Source of the DNA: Cryptomeria japonica | Taxonomy: Eukaryota > Streptophyta > Pinopsida > Cupressales > Cupressaceae | Length of the DNA stretch: 64,000 bases | Assembly: GCF_030272615.1 (NCBI RefSeq) | Contig: NC_081413.1 | Span: 329,250,802 to 329,314,801, forward strand | Direction: 5' to 3' | Position numbers and translations under genes: made by a program | Notes under the pieces: generated by a model | Told to the model about the DNA's origin: nothing | Databases searched by the model: none | The model's input: only the letters and a program-made list of their open reading frames with translations | In this document: piece after piece, positions 47,923 through 60,021 of the stretch | How the letters are laid out: every line of letters begins with the position of its first letter | How positions within the stretch are numbered: the stretch's first letter is position 1

Positions 47923-50286
47923 ATTGCGACAGAGCATTGTATAAGTCGCTTTGTAACCAAAAAAAATTGAGTGTTTTAGGCTTGTGGAAGCCCCCTTTGA
48001 GCATTGGTTTTTATTAACTTGTTTTTTTTTTGTGCAGGTTAACAACCCAAAAAAAAAATCATCACAAAATTTCCTTTAAGTGCTTAAAAAGAACTTAAAA
48101 ACGCAATTAAAAAAAAAAATAAAAAATATTTCATTGTTTTCTAGTTAGGCCTCATTTTCCTTTTGGTGCTTAAAATTAACAACGCAAATTTTATTTCATT
48201 GCATCAATTGGGACCTAAAAATTTACAATCCACACTTCAAAAATTTGGTGCAGTAAAAAGAACAATCCACTTGTTTTGATTTTTGGCAAAAACAAATTTT
48301 CCTTCAAGCAAAACGTGTTTTTCATTAAGTTGACCAGGATTTCCAAATTCTAGATTACAAAACACATTGCCTTTGAAGTTAAAACAAACACCATGACTGT
48401 TGGAGCAACATCTCCAAATAGTTAAATCATCTTTGCAAAATGCTGGATTAAAAAGAACAAGTGTTTTACGTATCTGGCACGCTTGTGCACAAAAGTCAGT
48501 CGAGTGGACCTACTTCTAACACACACTATCCTCTCCCTTGGCTCTCGTGGTCCTAGGTGCAAGAGAAAAGTGTTAGTAACACTCAAATTTTATCTTTTTA
48601 AGAGAGGCCTGCCAAGGGATCGATACTCTTGGGAACGACCTCGAGCGGTAAATCCTTCAAGCCGCTATAGAAATCAGGTGAGAGCGAAAGCTGTAGCCTT
48701 GGGTATAGCTGTTCCTACAGTGTAACTGGCCGAAAGGACAAATGGGCCCCACCACCAGTTACAAGGCTCTTAAGTGAGTCACTGCAGAATGAACTTATGT
48801 CCAAAAACATCGAACATGACTAAACACCTTTAAGTAGTAGCCCACCCGTTCTATTGATTGAGGATATTTGAGATATAATTTAGTGCAAGAGCATAGATGG
48901 TTTTGCTCCCAAGATACTCACCATACATATTTCCTTGAGTAGAAACATAGCTTTTTGAAAAGTCAGTTGTGGCTTGATAAAAGTGGTGACTCCCCCATCA
49001 TAGGGATCATCTATTTGTTATGCTCGTGCAAGACTTAGTATATCACATCCTTACCTACCACGACGGGATTCATAAGGTATGTAGTACCAAAGTCGAAGAA
49101 ATATCAAGATGTGGGCTAAATTTATCACAACTGGCCATTTGACCATAGGGATAAAAAGTGTTTGAAGTGTGTTCGTTTTACAGACCTAGTGCAAATTGAG
49201 CCGACTTCAGGCTTTGGAAATACACCTTAAAATAAATCTAAAGGAAGGGTCAAAAACAAGTCCAAGGATTGGGTTGATCTAGACCCATACTCATTTGTGC
49301 CTTTGAGGCTACAATTTTGTGTTTGTGTGCTTGCTTTGTTTTCTTGTCAAAGAAAAATCAGAAAATCAATCCCAAAAACAAAGTATTCATCCAACATCTG
49401 TCAACACAACCAAAAACATCAAAAACAAGGTACAAACAAACAAAGAATCACATTTTATGACCATTCTTCACATCTTGCGAAAGAAGAAGTGTCATCAGAA
49501 TATTACCTTGAAAAGAAGACCATTAAGCTCAAAGGCTTTGATCAAAAGAAGAAAGTTCTTCTATCTAAATAGACAAATCTTTGTCTCACATAGAATCTTT
49601 CTACATCGCATGCGTCTATACCTTCAAGGTAAAACAAACGAGTTTGATTCGGAATCATTGAACCACAAAGCTTTTCTGCAATATAGAGCTCTGAGTTATC
49701 ACAAAAATCAAGGAGGAAGGATTAATCCCAACTTCTTCCCAAACATTTGTATCACCTACAACACAGCTCGAGAAGTGCCACCAACGCCTGAAAGGGAAGA
49801 AGTAGAGTTTGTTCCATTTGTAACACAGTTTTTATTGAAAGTTGAAAACAAAACACCCATCATCTCATTCATACATCATTACTCCACCATCAATCCATCC
49901 CAACTCTCAAAACATTCAGAGGTTCTTGTCCCAAGATCCCTTTTTAGATATTGCTTGAAATCAAACACATCACATCACTTTTTAGATTGTTTCTACATCT
50001 AGGATAAGCTCATCCTAAGAGACACATCTACGCAGGTTAAAACTAGTTCATGAGTGAATCCTCTCATTACTAGGTAGTTAAATCTGTAACACATCTCAGA
50101 TTTCTCTACACCTTATCACATCCAATCTTATCAAACAAGCAAGCAATTCAAAGAAGGAATTTTGGTTACATCTACCTTAGAGTGCTAGAGATCTACATAC
50201 AACACAATCCACCAACCATCAATCTTTCATTTCATCACCAACTCATCATCATCTTCAATCAACTTCAAAACAAACTTGCAAACAAA
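47923..50286 (+). other. Tat-1 leader before gag
   Basis: About 2.4 kb without a supported gene. A 227-codon plus-strand frame at 49319-50002 (LLCFLVKEKSENQSQKQS at its start) is the longest here. Ogre-type Tat elements have an extra ORF before gag, so it may be a remnant of one, but I see no domain and its composition follows the A-rich leader. Confidence 0.4.
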
Positions 50287-51864
50287 ATGGCTCAAACCCG
50301 ATCACGATCAAGGCAACGAGAAATAGAAATTGAGGAAGAAGAGGACAACCTCAATGAATTTCAAGAAGCACTTGGAGGAAATGTGAATGACGAAAACCCA
50401 AGTACTCCCACTCCTTCAACAATCGAAAGGGTTTAGCATAACCCTCATTTTAACAGATTGTTTGATGAAATACTCAGGAGCAACGCAGATGCTCACTTTT
50501 TAAAACTCGCTCAAGAAGGAGCCAAACTCCCCTCTGACTTTGATCTTGCCCAATTAAGACAAGCATCAGAAAGACAAAGTCACCATGAGGAGGAAAGAGG
50601 TAGAAATCACATCAGATATAACATTCCTCGAGGTAGCCCACCACCACCTCCTCCAAATGAAATGGAGATGTTGTGACAACAAGTCGAGAATCTCGCCCAA
50701 CAACTTCATAGTGGTGTTAAGACCAATCAATTCTCACTTAACGACATCTGTCCCTATCTGTTTGATAGGAATCTTTATATGCCACCCTTTCCACGTGGGT
50801 TCGAAACACCAAAATTTGAAAAATATAGAGGAAAGGGAGATCCTCGCGATCATGTCCGAGAATTTCATTCCACTTGTCTTGAAGTGGCATATGAAGACAC
50901 CTACCTAATGCGCCTTTTTCCCCAAAGCTTGGGAGGAACAACCACATCATGGTTTTCCCGACTACCAGGTGGCATTAGAACATTTGAGGAACTCATCCAG
51001 AAGTTCCTATCTCATTACTCTTATAATATTGAATGCGACATCACCATGGCTGATCTATGCAACACCAAACAAAAACCAGGTGAATTATTCTTAGTATTCC
51101 TGCAACGATGGCTTCAAATGTCTAGCAGACGTTCTCTTCAGTTACCTGAATGAGAACTAGTGGAAATTTTCATTTCCAACTTAAACGAAGAAATGGAATT
51201 TCACCTGGATGTCAAAGACACAGACTCTTTTAACGATATGATCACCAAGGGTTTAAAGTGTGAACGGGCACTCATCAAGAAAGGACTCATCAAAATCTTT
51301 AATGAAACAAAAGATGGTCCTCGCCCGCGCTTCAATAGCGATAAACCAAACTTCTGGAACAAGAATAAGAATATCATCAACAATGGGGTTGTGGATGCTC
51401 GAACTATCCAAAATGCACAACCTGTGGTTCGATTTGCAGGACAAAATCCTCCACCTCAAAATAACACAAATGTTCCTCCTAATCAAGGTCGCATCACATC
51501 TCATGATGAACCAAGACCTCGTCCACAAAAAAAAAAACGCACATACACTCCCTTAGGGGAACCCATTGAAACAGTGATGCGACAACTCATTTCTCAGAAT
51601 TTGATCACTCTACCTAAGCTATCAAACTATGAGCCTCAAGTCAAACCAGCATGGTGGAGAGATACTGAACACTGTGAGTTCCATCAAGGAAGAGGACACA
51701 AGACAAGTAATTGTCACCGATTGAAAGATCTCATTCAAGATCTTATTGATCGAGGAGAAATTGAGATTGAAGGACATGACCCAAAAACAACAAATAATGA
51801 TCATCTGATGTTCAAGAATCCACTTCCATCACAAGATCAAAGGGGTCCTTCCACTTCCCGGTGA
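50287..51864 (+). pseudogene. Tat-1 gag
   Basis: Starts at ATG 50287 (MAQTRSRSRQREIEIEEEED); an upstream in-frame ATG at 50182 lies in the leader and is less likely. The retrotransposon gag domain is at about 50779-51250 (FPRGFETPKFEKYRGKGDPR, LMRLFPQSLGGTTTSWFSRL, FLSHYSYNIECDITMADL). The end contains a zinc-finger-like CEFHQGRGHKTSNCHRLKDL. Stops are TAG 50434 and TGA 50674, 51151 and 51862. The last may be the real gag end, because protease continues in the same frame. All fit C to T (CAG or CGA). Confidence 0.85.
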
Positions 51865-54800
51865 GGCACTGATACCATTGATTATATGCAGGCTGCGTAT
51901 AACTACACTGTAAATCACCTATATGATGCCAGTGAACAAATTACAACTATAACCTTCAAAAATCCCACCTCCAATTGCAATGTTGTTACGCGTCATGGCA
52001 AAGTCACCATCAAGGCAGCTCCACAAGGCACCACCTCCGCCCCAAAGCAATATAATCTTGTGGAACAATTAGATAAAACACCTGCGCTCATATCCATTTT
52101 AGAGCTATTACGCCTACCACCATCTCATAAAACAATCTTGGATCAAGCACTCCAAGAGGCGTCAGTCCCTGCAAACCTTAATACAGACCAGTTTCAAGCC
52201 ATGGTTGGAAATCTAAAGTCATCACCTTGTCTCACTTTTTCCGAAAGTGACAACTCTTCTTTCCAACAACCTCATAATGCTTCACTACACATTGAAGGCT
52301 TTATCAACCAACACAGGATCAAGCGAGTCTTGATAGATAATGGAGCAGGCCTAAACATCTGTACACTACAGTTGGTCACAACATTGGGATATGCAATAGA
52401 ATCAGTGGATCCTCGCAAGAAGATCACCATCAAGGCCTATGATGATGTAGAGCGTTCATCCAAAGGAGCTGTGGTACTACCAATCCGAGTGGGCCCTGTG
52501 GTAAAGCACATCATTTGTCAGGTTCTGGACCTTCCGCTGCCATATAATCTATTATTAGGGAGACCTTGGATACATTCCATGCAAGCCGTTCCATCTACCT
52601 ACCATCAATGTATCAAGTTCCCACATAATGGTGCAGAGATCACAATCCTGGGCGATGCAAATCCTTTTGCATTTTGCCATAATATCAGCCATCAACCAGA
52701 GATTACTGTTCCTAATAATAGGGAAGCCATTTCCTCCACATCATATTTAAATCCCACCTCTCTTGCCAGTTCAAACACTCCTATACCCAAGCAAGAAAAG
52801 CTTAAGATGAAAGTCGCAGAGGAAGGTCCTGGAGAATACAACTTGAGTCAGCTCTTTTGTGTGGGACAAATGCCCATTTCTCCTAGAACTCATGGTAAAC
52901 CACAGCAGATACTCTAGCAACCACTAAACATACCAGCATGTGCCTTGACACCTTTCGTTCTTGGAAAGAGTCAAGAGGAAGAAACACAAGATGAGGACCT
53001 AGCGGACTGGATCTATAAAGATCCCATCACCATTGACAAACCGCAAGTTACACTTCCTACGGAACAATATGGCAAAGGCCTCCTCATTATGCAAAGAATG
53101 GGATATGATGGTCAGAGTGCTTTGGGATACTACAAACAAGGACGATTTGAACCTCTGCTACCAGAATTCAAGCCCAAAGGTAATATAGGCCTAGGTTTTG
53201 AAAAAGAGATCCTTCCTAAACTCAGATTCAAAGGAAAACCTAGCAAACCATTTTGCCCGCCTACTGCAAAGAGGACACCTTTCATAATCAAAGAACCATC
53301 AAACACTATCCCCACTGCCCCATCGAGGCTCACAAACCCACCACAACCATCTACAAAACCAATCATCCCACCAAACGAACCAGTAATCCCATCAATAACA
53401 CCAATAGCAGCAGCAACTATATCAGAAACCGCAACAGCATCTATGGCACCAGCCCTTCCAACAGAAGTCACTAAATCAACACTGTCGATACTTCCAGTGA
53501 CAAATCCTTTAAACCCGATCACGGTTCCTGCAGCACCGATCACTACAAAGATACATAAACCAATCAGACCTGCCGTGTTTAACTCCAAAGACATCCCAGT
53601 ATGGTATAGCAATCGGATGCTGGAAAGTGATTCAGAGACCGACTCACATGAGTGGGAATTTGATTCTGTACAACTTAACACTTTAGATGAGGAAGACACA
53701 TCACCACCTCCACCACGCAAAGACATTCCTGTTTACGGAGAAGCACAGATAAAGACCACTTGGGTACCTAAGCTGGAAACATCTTCCACAGACCCTACGT
53801 CTCATCCTACGCCTGATTCTGACAGGGAGAGTACTATCAACGACCTTCACCACACTGTCTTAACCCTCACTGATACCTCTAACGAACTTAATCTAATCGA
53901 TGAAGTAATGCCCATTATCCACCCTGAACTCATCGAATGGAACCAACCAAATCCCCCATGTCTTGACCTCTTCCAAAACGATGAGGCTATCATTGAATTT
54001 TTGGAATTAAGGGATAATCTACCAAGCGGGGATCACAAAGCTGAATTCGCCATTCAACTTAATAGCGCAGCATACTTCGGGGCGGATGCCAAACCCTTCA
54101 GCTGCAAAAATATAACATTAAAACATGGATCTTCCAGTGAAAACCACATTGTGGCACTGTTTGATCCGACAATAGTAAAAAGAAAGAGCGTATCCAACGG
54201 TGAAAACCTCTCTGAGGTGCCTGAGGATGAAGGGTTTGACATTCTCCCTACTAGTACACAACAAGAACGATCCACGATTCTTATCGAGGAAACCAATGAA
54301 TACAATGTGGGGACTCTTGAAAATCCTCATATCATACATCTGGCATCTCTTCTCACTCCAGAGGAACAACCTAAATTTATAGAGTTCTTCTAGAAGCGTC
54401 AGATCAACTTCGCATGGTCATATGCAGACATGCGTGGGCTTGATCCTGATTTAGTCATGCATCACCTCACCATAGCAGAAGGAGCCAAACCTGTCAAACA
54501 AAAGCTTCATAAAATGCATCCTCAGATTGCCGTGCTAGTCAAAACAGAACTCAAGAAACTCCTGGATGTTGGTTTCATTAGACCAATTGATTATGCAGAA
54601 TGGATCTCCAACATTGTGCCAGTTGGCAAACCAAAAGGGGGCATCCGCATTTGTACTGACTTCAGAGATCTAAATAAGGCATGTCCTAAGGATGACTTCC
54701 CCCTTCCAAATATCGACATCATAGTGGATCTAACAGCAGGACATGCGATGCTTTCACTCATGGATGGCTTTTCCGGCTACAATCAGATAAAGATCGCACC

Positions 54801-57573
54801 AGAGGACCAACATAAGACAACCTTCACATGTCCATGGGGCACATACTGCTGGAATGTAATGCCTTTTGGTCTAAAGAATGTAGGAGCGACCTATCAAAGA
54901 GCAATGACCACCATCTTCCATGACATGATGCATACTATGATGGAAGATTATGTGGATGACTTACTAGCAAAATCACTTACTAGAGAAGGGCATCTCCAAA
55001 TCTTAGATCAAATCTTTGATAGACTGGAACAATATCATGTTCGACTCAACCCAAAGAAATGTGTCTTTGGAGTGACCTCCAGGAAGCTTCTAGGATACAT
55101 TGTCTCAAGCAAAGGCATTGAGGTCGATCCAGCAAAGGTTAAGGCAATCATGGACATGCCACCACCAAAGAATTTCAGTCAGCTAAGGACATTACAAGGG
55201 CGGCTTCAATCCATCCGAAGATTCATTGCACAATTGGCTGATAAGTGTCACCCATTCACACACCTGCTACACAAGAACATATGCTTTCAATGGGATGACA
55301 GATGCCAGCAAGCATTTCAGGCACTTAAAGGCTATCTCATGAATCCACCCTTGTTGATGCCACCAGATCCAAGTAGATCGTTGTTACTTTATATCTCAGC
55401 AACAAGTACCGCACTGGGTGTGCTACTGGCACAACATAATGCCGAAGGTAAAGAGTGTGTTGTATACTACATCTCTCGCACACTGGTTGGCTATGAACTC
55501 AGTTACACACCTATCGAGTGAGCTTGCCTAGCAGTAATCTTAGCAGCCACTAAACTGAGGCACTATCTGTTAACACACAAGGTACAACTCATTGCAAAGA
55601 TTGATCCACTCAAGTACTTACTCAACAAAGCAGCATTGATGGGTCGTTTGGCCAAATGGGTGATGATTCTAAGTGAATTTGACATCGAGTATGTGGACCA
55701 TAAAGCTATCAAAGGGCAGGTCATTGCAGATCAGTTGGCCAATGCACCACTCATAGGCGATCATCCCCTCATTTCCAATTTTCCAGATGAAGAGATATTT
55801 ATGATCACAGAAGCACAGCCATGGAAACTATATTTTGATGGGTCATACACTAGGCACGGCTCGGGGGCAGGCATTCTATTTATCACACCTCAGGGTGATA
55901 GCATCCCGAAGTCTTACAGGCTCACATTCCCATGCACAAACAACATAGTAGAATATGAGGCCTTGATCACAGGACTCAGGCTAGCCGTACAATGGAAATT
56001 ACAAGAACTGCAAGTATATGGCGACTCACAACTGGTCATTCGACAAGCAACCGATGAATATCAGACTAAAGATGATAAACTCATGCCATATATGCAAATG
56101 GTGGACACACTAAAGACATCATTTACTACTATTACTTTTGAGCAGATACCAAGAGATCAGAATTGAGCTGCTGACGCTATGGCTACCATCGCATCTCTCC
56201 TAGATCTTCCACAAAATTCAACACGCTACGAGTTCTTGGTAGAATAGCTTTGGATCCCTGCTTATGATATCCCTGAATCTGAAATGATATGTCACCTTGT
56301 TGGTTCTGAATCCCCATGGTACGGTGAGTTCTACACCTATCTCCGCGATCACACCCTTCCTCCCAACCAATCAAATAACCAACGTAAAACCTTCATTCGC
56401 CAAACTGCTCGATATACCATTATTGCCGAAACCCTATACCGACGCGGTCTTGATGGTACTCTCCTTCGATGTCTGGAACAAGATGAGATAACAAAGGCCT
56501 TAGAAGAGGTACATGAAGGAATTTGCGGGACTCACTCAAGTGGTCCATCACTAGCCAAGAAGATCATGCGAGCTGGATACTATTGGCCATCTATGGAAAA
56601 GGATTCCTACTACTTTGTCAGAAAATGCAAGAAATGTCAAGTTCATGGTGACTTGATACATGCACCAGCATAGGAACTACAACCAATCACAACACCATGG
56701 CCTTTTTGTCAATGGGGCCTTGACCTTGTGGGTAAGATTCATCCATCTTCATCTAACGGCCATAAATTCATTATTACCGCCACCGAATATTTCACAAAGT
56801 GGATCGAAGCTGTTCCACTTACCCAAGTCACCGGCAAGCAGATCGCCTCATTCATCCTCAACTACATCATCTGCCGGTATGGTGTGCCCATGTCCATCAT
56901 CACAGATAACGGTCTTCCTTTCAAAAATCAGGATGTCCGTGAGCTTTGTGAGAAATTTCATATCCAACACCGCTTTTCCACCCCCTATTACCCACAAGGC
57001 AATGGTCAGGCCGAAGCATCTAATAAAAACATATTGAGAATCCTAAAGAAGACAGTCAATGATGCCGGTCGTGATTGGCATGTTCAATTGAATCCAGTGC
57101 TATGGGCATATCGAACTAGCATTCGAACCCCTACAGGTGCAACTCCTTATTCATTGGTCTATGGTGCTGAAGCTATCTTACCTATTGAGGTTGAGATACC
57201 ATCATTACGGGTTTCCTTTCATAATCTCATCGATGATGAAGCATACAGAGTATCCCATCTTCAGGACTTAGAGTTACTTGATGAGAAGCAACAAGCTGCA
57301 TACAATCACCTCAAAGCCTATCAGCAGCGCATGAGCAGAAGTTACAATCATCGAGTTAGATCTCGTACATTTGAGGTAGGTGATCTTGTTCTACGAGAGA
57401 ATCCTCACAACCAACCAAACAGAGAACATCAAGGCAAGTTTGAATCAAACTGGTTGGGCCCATATGTTGTCACTGCTGTATTCGGGTCCGGGGCATATCA
57501 GTTGGCTACATCAGAAGGAGAACCGCTTGCAGATCCAATCAATAGCATGCACCTCAAACGGTTTTATACCTAA
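51865..57573 (+). pseudogene. Tat-1 pol: protease, G-patch, RT, two RNases H, integrase
   Basis: Same frame as gag throughout. Protease: VLIDNGAGLNI near 52330, LLGRPWIHSM near 52555. G-patch: GKGLLIMQRMGYDG ... LGYYKQGRFEPL ... GNIGLGFE (about 53070-53205). A proline- and threonine-rich linker follows. RT at 54430-55150 has GGIRICTDFRDLN, MDGFSGYNQI and YVDD. The first RNase H is near 55390-55760. The second, Tat-specific one is at 55815-56200 (D in YFDGSYT, E in EYEALITGL, D in YGDSQLV). Integrase has HEGICGTH ... CKKCQ, WGLDLVG, ITDNGLPF, NGQAEASNK and LGPYVVTAVFGSGAY. Stops: TAG 52915, 54391, 56245, 56671; TGA 55519, 56164. No frameshift is needed from 50287 to 57573 (2,429 codons). Confidence 0.95.
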
Positions 57574-60008
57574 GGTGTACAAAGCATCAGGCTCCCCTAC
57601 ATATCAGAAAAATACCAAAAACATTCAGAAAATGTCCTGAAGAAAATACAAAAACATTCAAAAAAGTAAAGAAAAATCATGCATCCAAACGGTGAACAAA
57701 CACTCCCGTGGCACCTTGGGTAAGTACGATGGTGAAAACCTAGCAAACAGGCACCACTCGTAAAGGCAATGGCTCCAGTATCTTTCAGGCTCGTTGCGAT
57801 CACATTCATGCACACATACATCCATCCATCCCAACCATGGCTTGTTATTTGATCTACAATTAAGAAAGTACTCCATGCGTCTAGCATCCCACCTTTTCAT
57901 AGTCAGGTCTACAAACAGGGGGCAATACCCTTACCCTAGTGATGGAAGTGGATTCTACATTGTCTTATATATCATTACGCTCTTCATTCAGGCAATCATC
58001 AGAAAATATCAAAAACATTCAAAAATGACTCTCAAAATACCAAAAACATTCAAAATTGTTTCACAAAATCCAAAAAACATCAGAAAACCCATCAAAAATC
58101 ACACAAAAACATGGCAACAGCTTGTACATATTTATCCGATCAGATACAAAATAAACATTGACAACTACTCACACACTGACCATTTACCAATCAAACCAAC
58201 ACAATCGACTTCAACAATCCAAACCTGTCTTTAAACAAGGATGCATCCTTCCTTATCAAAAACAAAGACAAGATGACATTTTCTTTGACAAGAAAATTAT
58301 GTTAAGCTATCAAATACTTGGTTGATTTGTGAGTACAATCATTTGTTTATCTGTATCGGAATCTTTTAGCATTGTTTTGTATCATTTGCGCATTATTCCG
58401 ATGAAGTTCTGGGGCATGTACTAATGGTGTCTACGTGGGAAGTTCACTAAGCTATGTGATCATAGGCAAAAATACAGTCATAGATCACTACGGCTTGCTG
58501 ACTACAGCGTATATCTCGACTATATGGGCATGAACCATTACCAAGGATCCATATTCTTTTATTCTTTATGTATATACTATTTGTTTATAGGTACAATGCT
58601 CATTCTTTGGTTCCTCCTCATCCAATTTGGATAAAGGTTTTTATTTCTTAGTACGGTATGCACTTGTCTCAGGATATGATCAGCCTAAGATCAAGGAGGA
58701 CGATCCAAGTCATGCATGAATGGAGATAATCCTTGTCTGTTCCGCAAGCAATACTCTGGTCGACTTGATCCCTTATATCAAGTCATTTGTATTAACTTGC
58801 GATATAAAATCCATGTAAGGAATACTCAGGTCATCTTGAATCATTATGTCAAGATACTTGTATTCTCTTCCAACATTTTAAAATCTCAATGATGAAAATA
58901 GAGCACTATGGATCGTCATTCCATCTCATCTGTATATACTGCATTCCGTTGCATTCCAACCATCCATACATTCATAATAGCTGCATATCATGCATACATA
59001 GTCATAATAATGCATACTCTATTTTCCTCTTCTTCCATAGGAATGAGTCATAGGTCCTCCATTTCTTCTAACATTGAACCCCCCCACCCTCCCCATCTCA
59101 ACAATCAGCATCACATACCCTACATCGTGTCCCAATCAACCTAATCACGCCACGTTCATCACCATCCATCTCTAAATAGGAGGAATTGTGTTTCCTATCC
59201 TAAGTCATCCAATAAGTCAAGCCAGTTACTCTATCTACACAGATACATCGACTCACACACACCTAGACTATCAATAGATACTCTGATCAAGTATCTTTGG
59301 GTCTCAACAGGTAATCGATTATGGTAATCCTAGACTACATCAAACATTTATCACAATGACCTAGTCTCAACGGGGCTGCCATGATTCCCGACAACCATCC
59401 ATCACACGCACACACTATCAATTGATCAGCCAATCAAACACAATCCAATGGACAATTACATCAATTGTCTACGTCTCAACGAGTATTTTGCTTCATATAC
59501 CTTGACTTCATCGGGCAATTACATCAATTGTCTAAGTCACATCAGGTCACTTTGATTCACTTACTCAGACTTTATCATGTCCAAGCGACCAACTGACATC
59601 AACTGTCACGCTTTGACTTGACCGGGGCAATTAAACCGATTGCACCAGATTGTCCAACCAATTTTGATCAATTGTATAGCATCAATCCAAACCCCACACT
59701 ACATCTGCTATGTATCTCTTGCATGACCTCAGGGTACTCGCTGGCTTGTTGTTTCTTCATATTCACTCCATTTTCTCCCATTCTTTCATCATTAGTTCTA
59801 ATTTCTTCTATTCTACCTCCCCTCCGCTTTTCATTTTTTTTCGAGAGATTGCCCAATTTTTCAAAAAAATTCGGCCCATCCCTCGAGGGGGCATACCATT
59901 AATTAAATAAATAAATCATATTTGTTTAATTAAATCTTACATTTTATGGGGCATTTCTTCACACCTATTTTTCTTTCTTTGAAACGACGCGATAAACTGC
60001 ACCGTCTC
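57574..60008 (+). other. Tat-1 untranslated tail
   Basis: 2.4 kb, G-poor, with no supported ORF. It begins with A-rich repeats containing CAAAAACATTCA (57600-57670 and 57997-58115). Later it has degenerate repeats with CAATTACATCAATTGTCT (59450-59660) and a short piece of LTR sequence at 59893-59938. Confidence 0.7.
59893..59938 (+). repeat. LTR fragment inside the Tat-1 tail
   Basis: About 46 bp identical to the LTR (for example 45837-45882), beginning ATACCATTAATTAAATAAAT. It follows a purine tract (CGAGGGGGC) and lies about 84 bp before the real LTR. Confidence 0.85.
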
Positions 60009-60021
60009 AAAGAGGGGCAAA
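60009..60021 (+). promoter_or_regulatory. Tat-1 polypurine tract
   Basis: AAAGAGGGGCAAA directly before the 3' LTR; shared with Tat-2. Confidence 0.9.

Noticed and set aside
53130-53726. 198-codon minus-strand ORF
   Set aside because: It is antisense to the proline- and threonine-rich linker of Tat-1 pol; its V-, G- and S-rich translation mirrors that composition.
57597-57900. Short minus-strand cysteine-rich ORFs
   Set aside because: They lie in the Tat-1 tail with no conserved pattern or start context.
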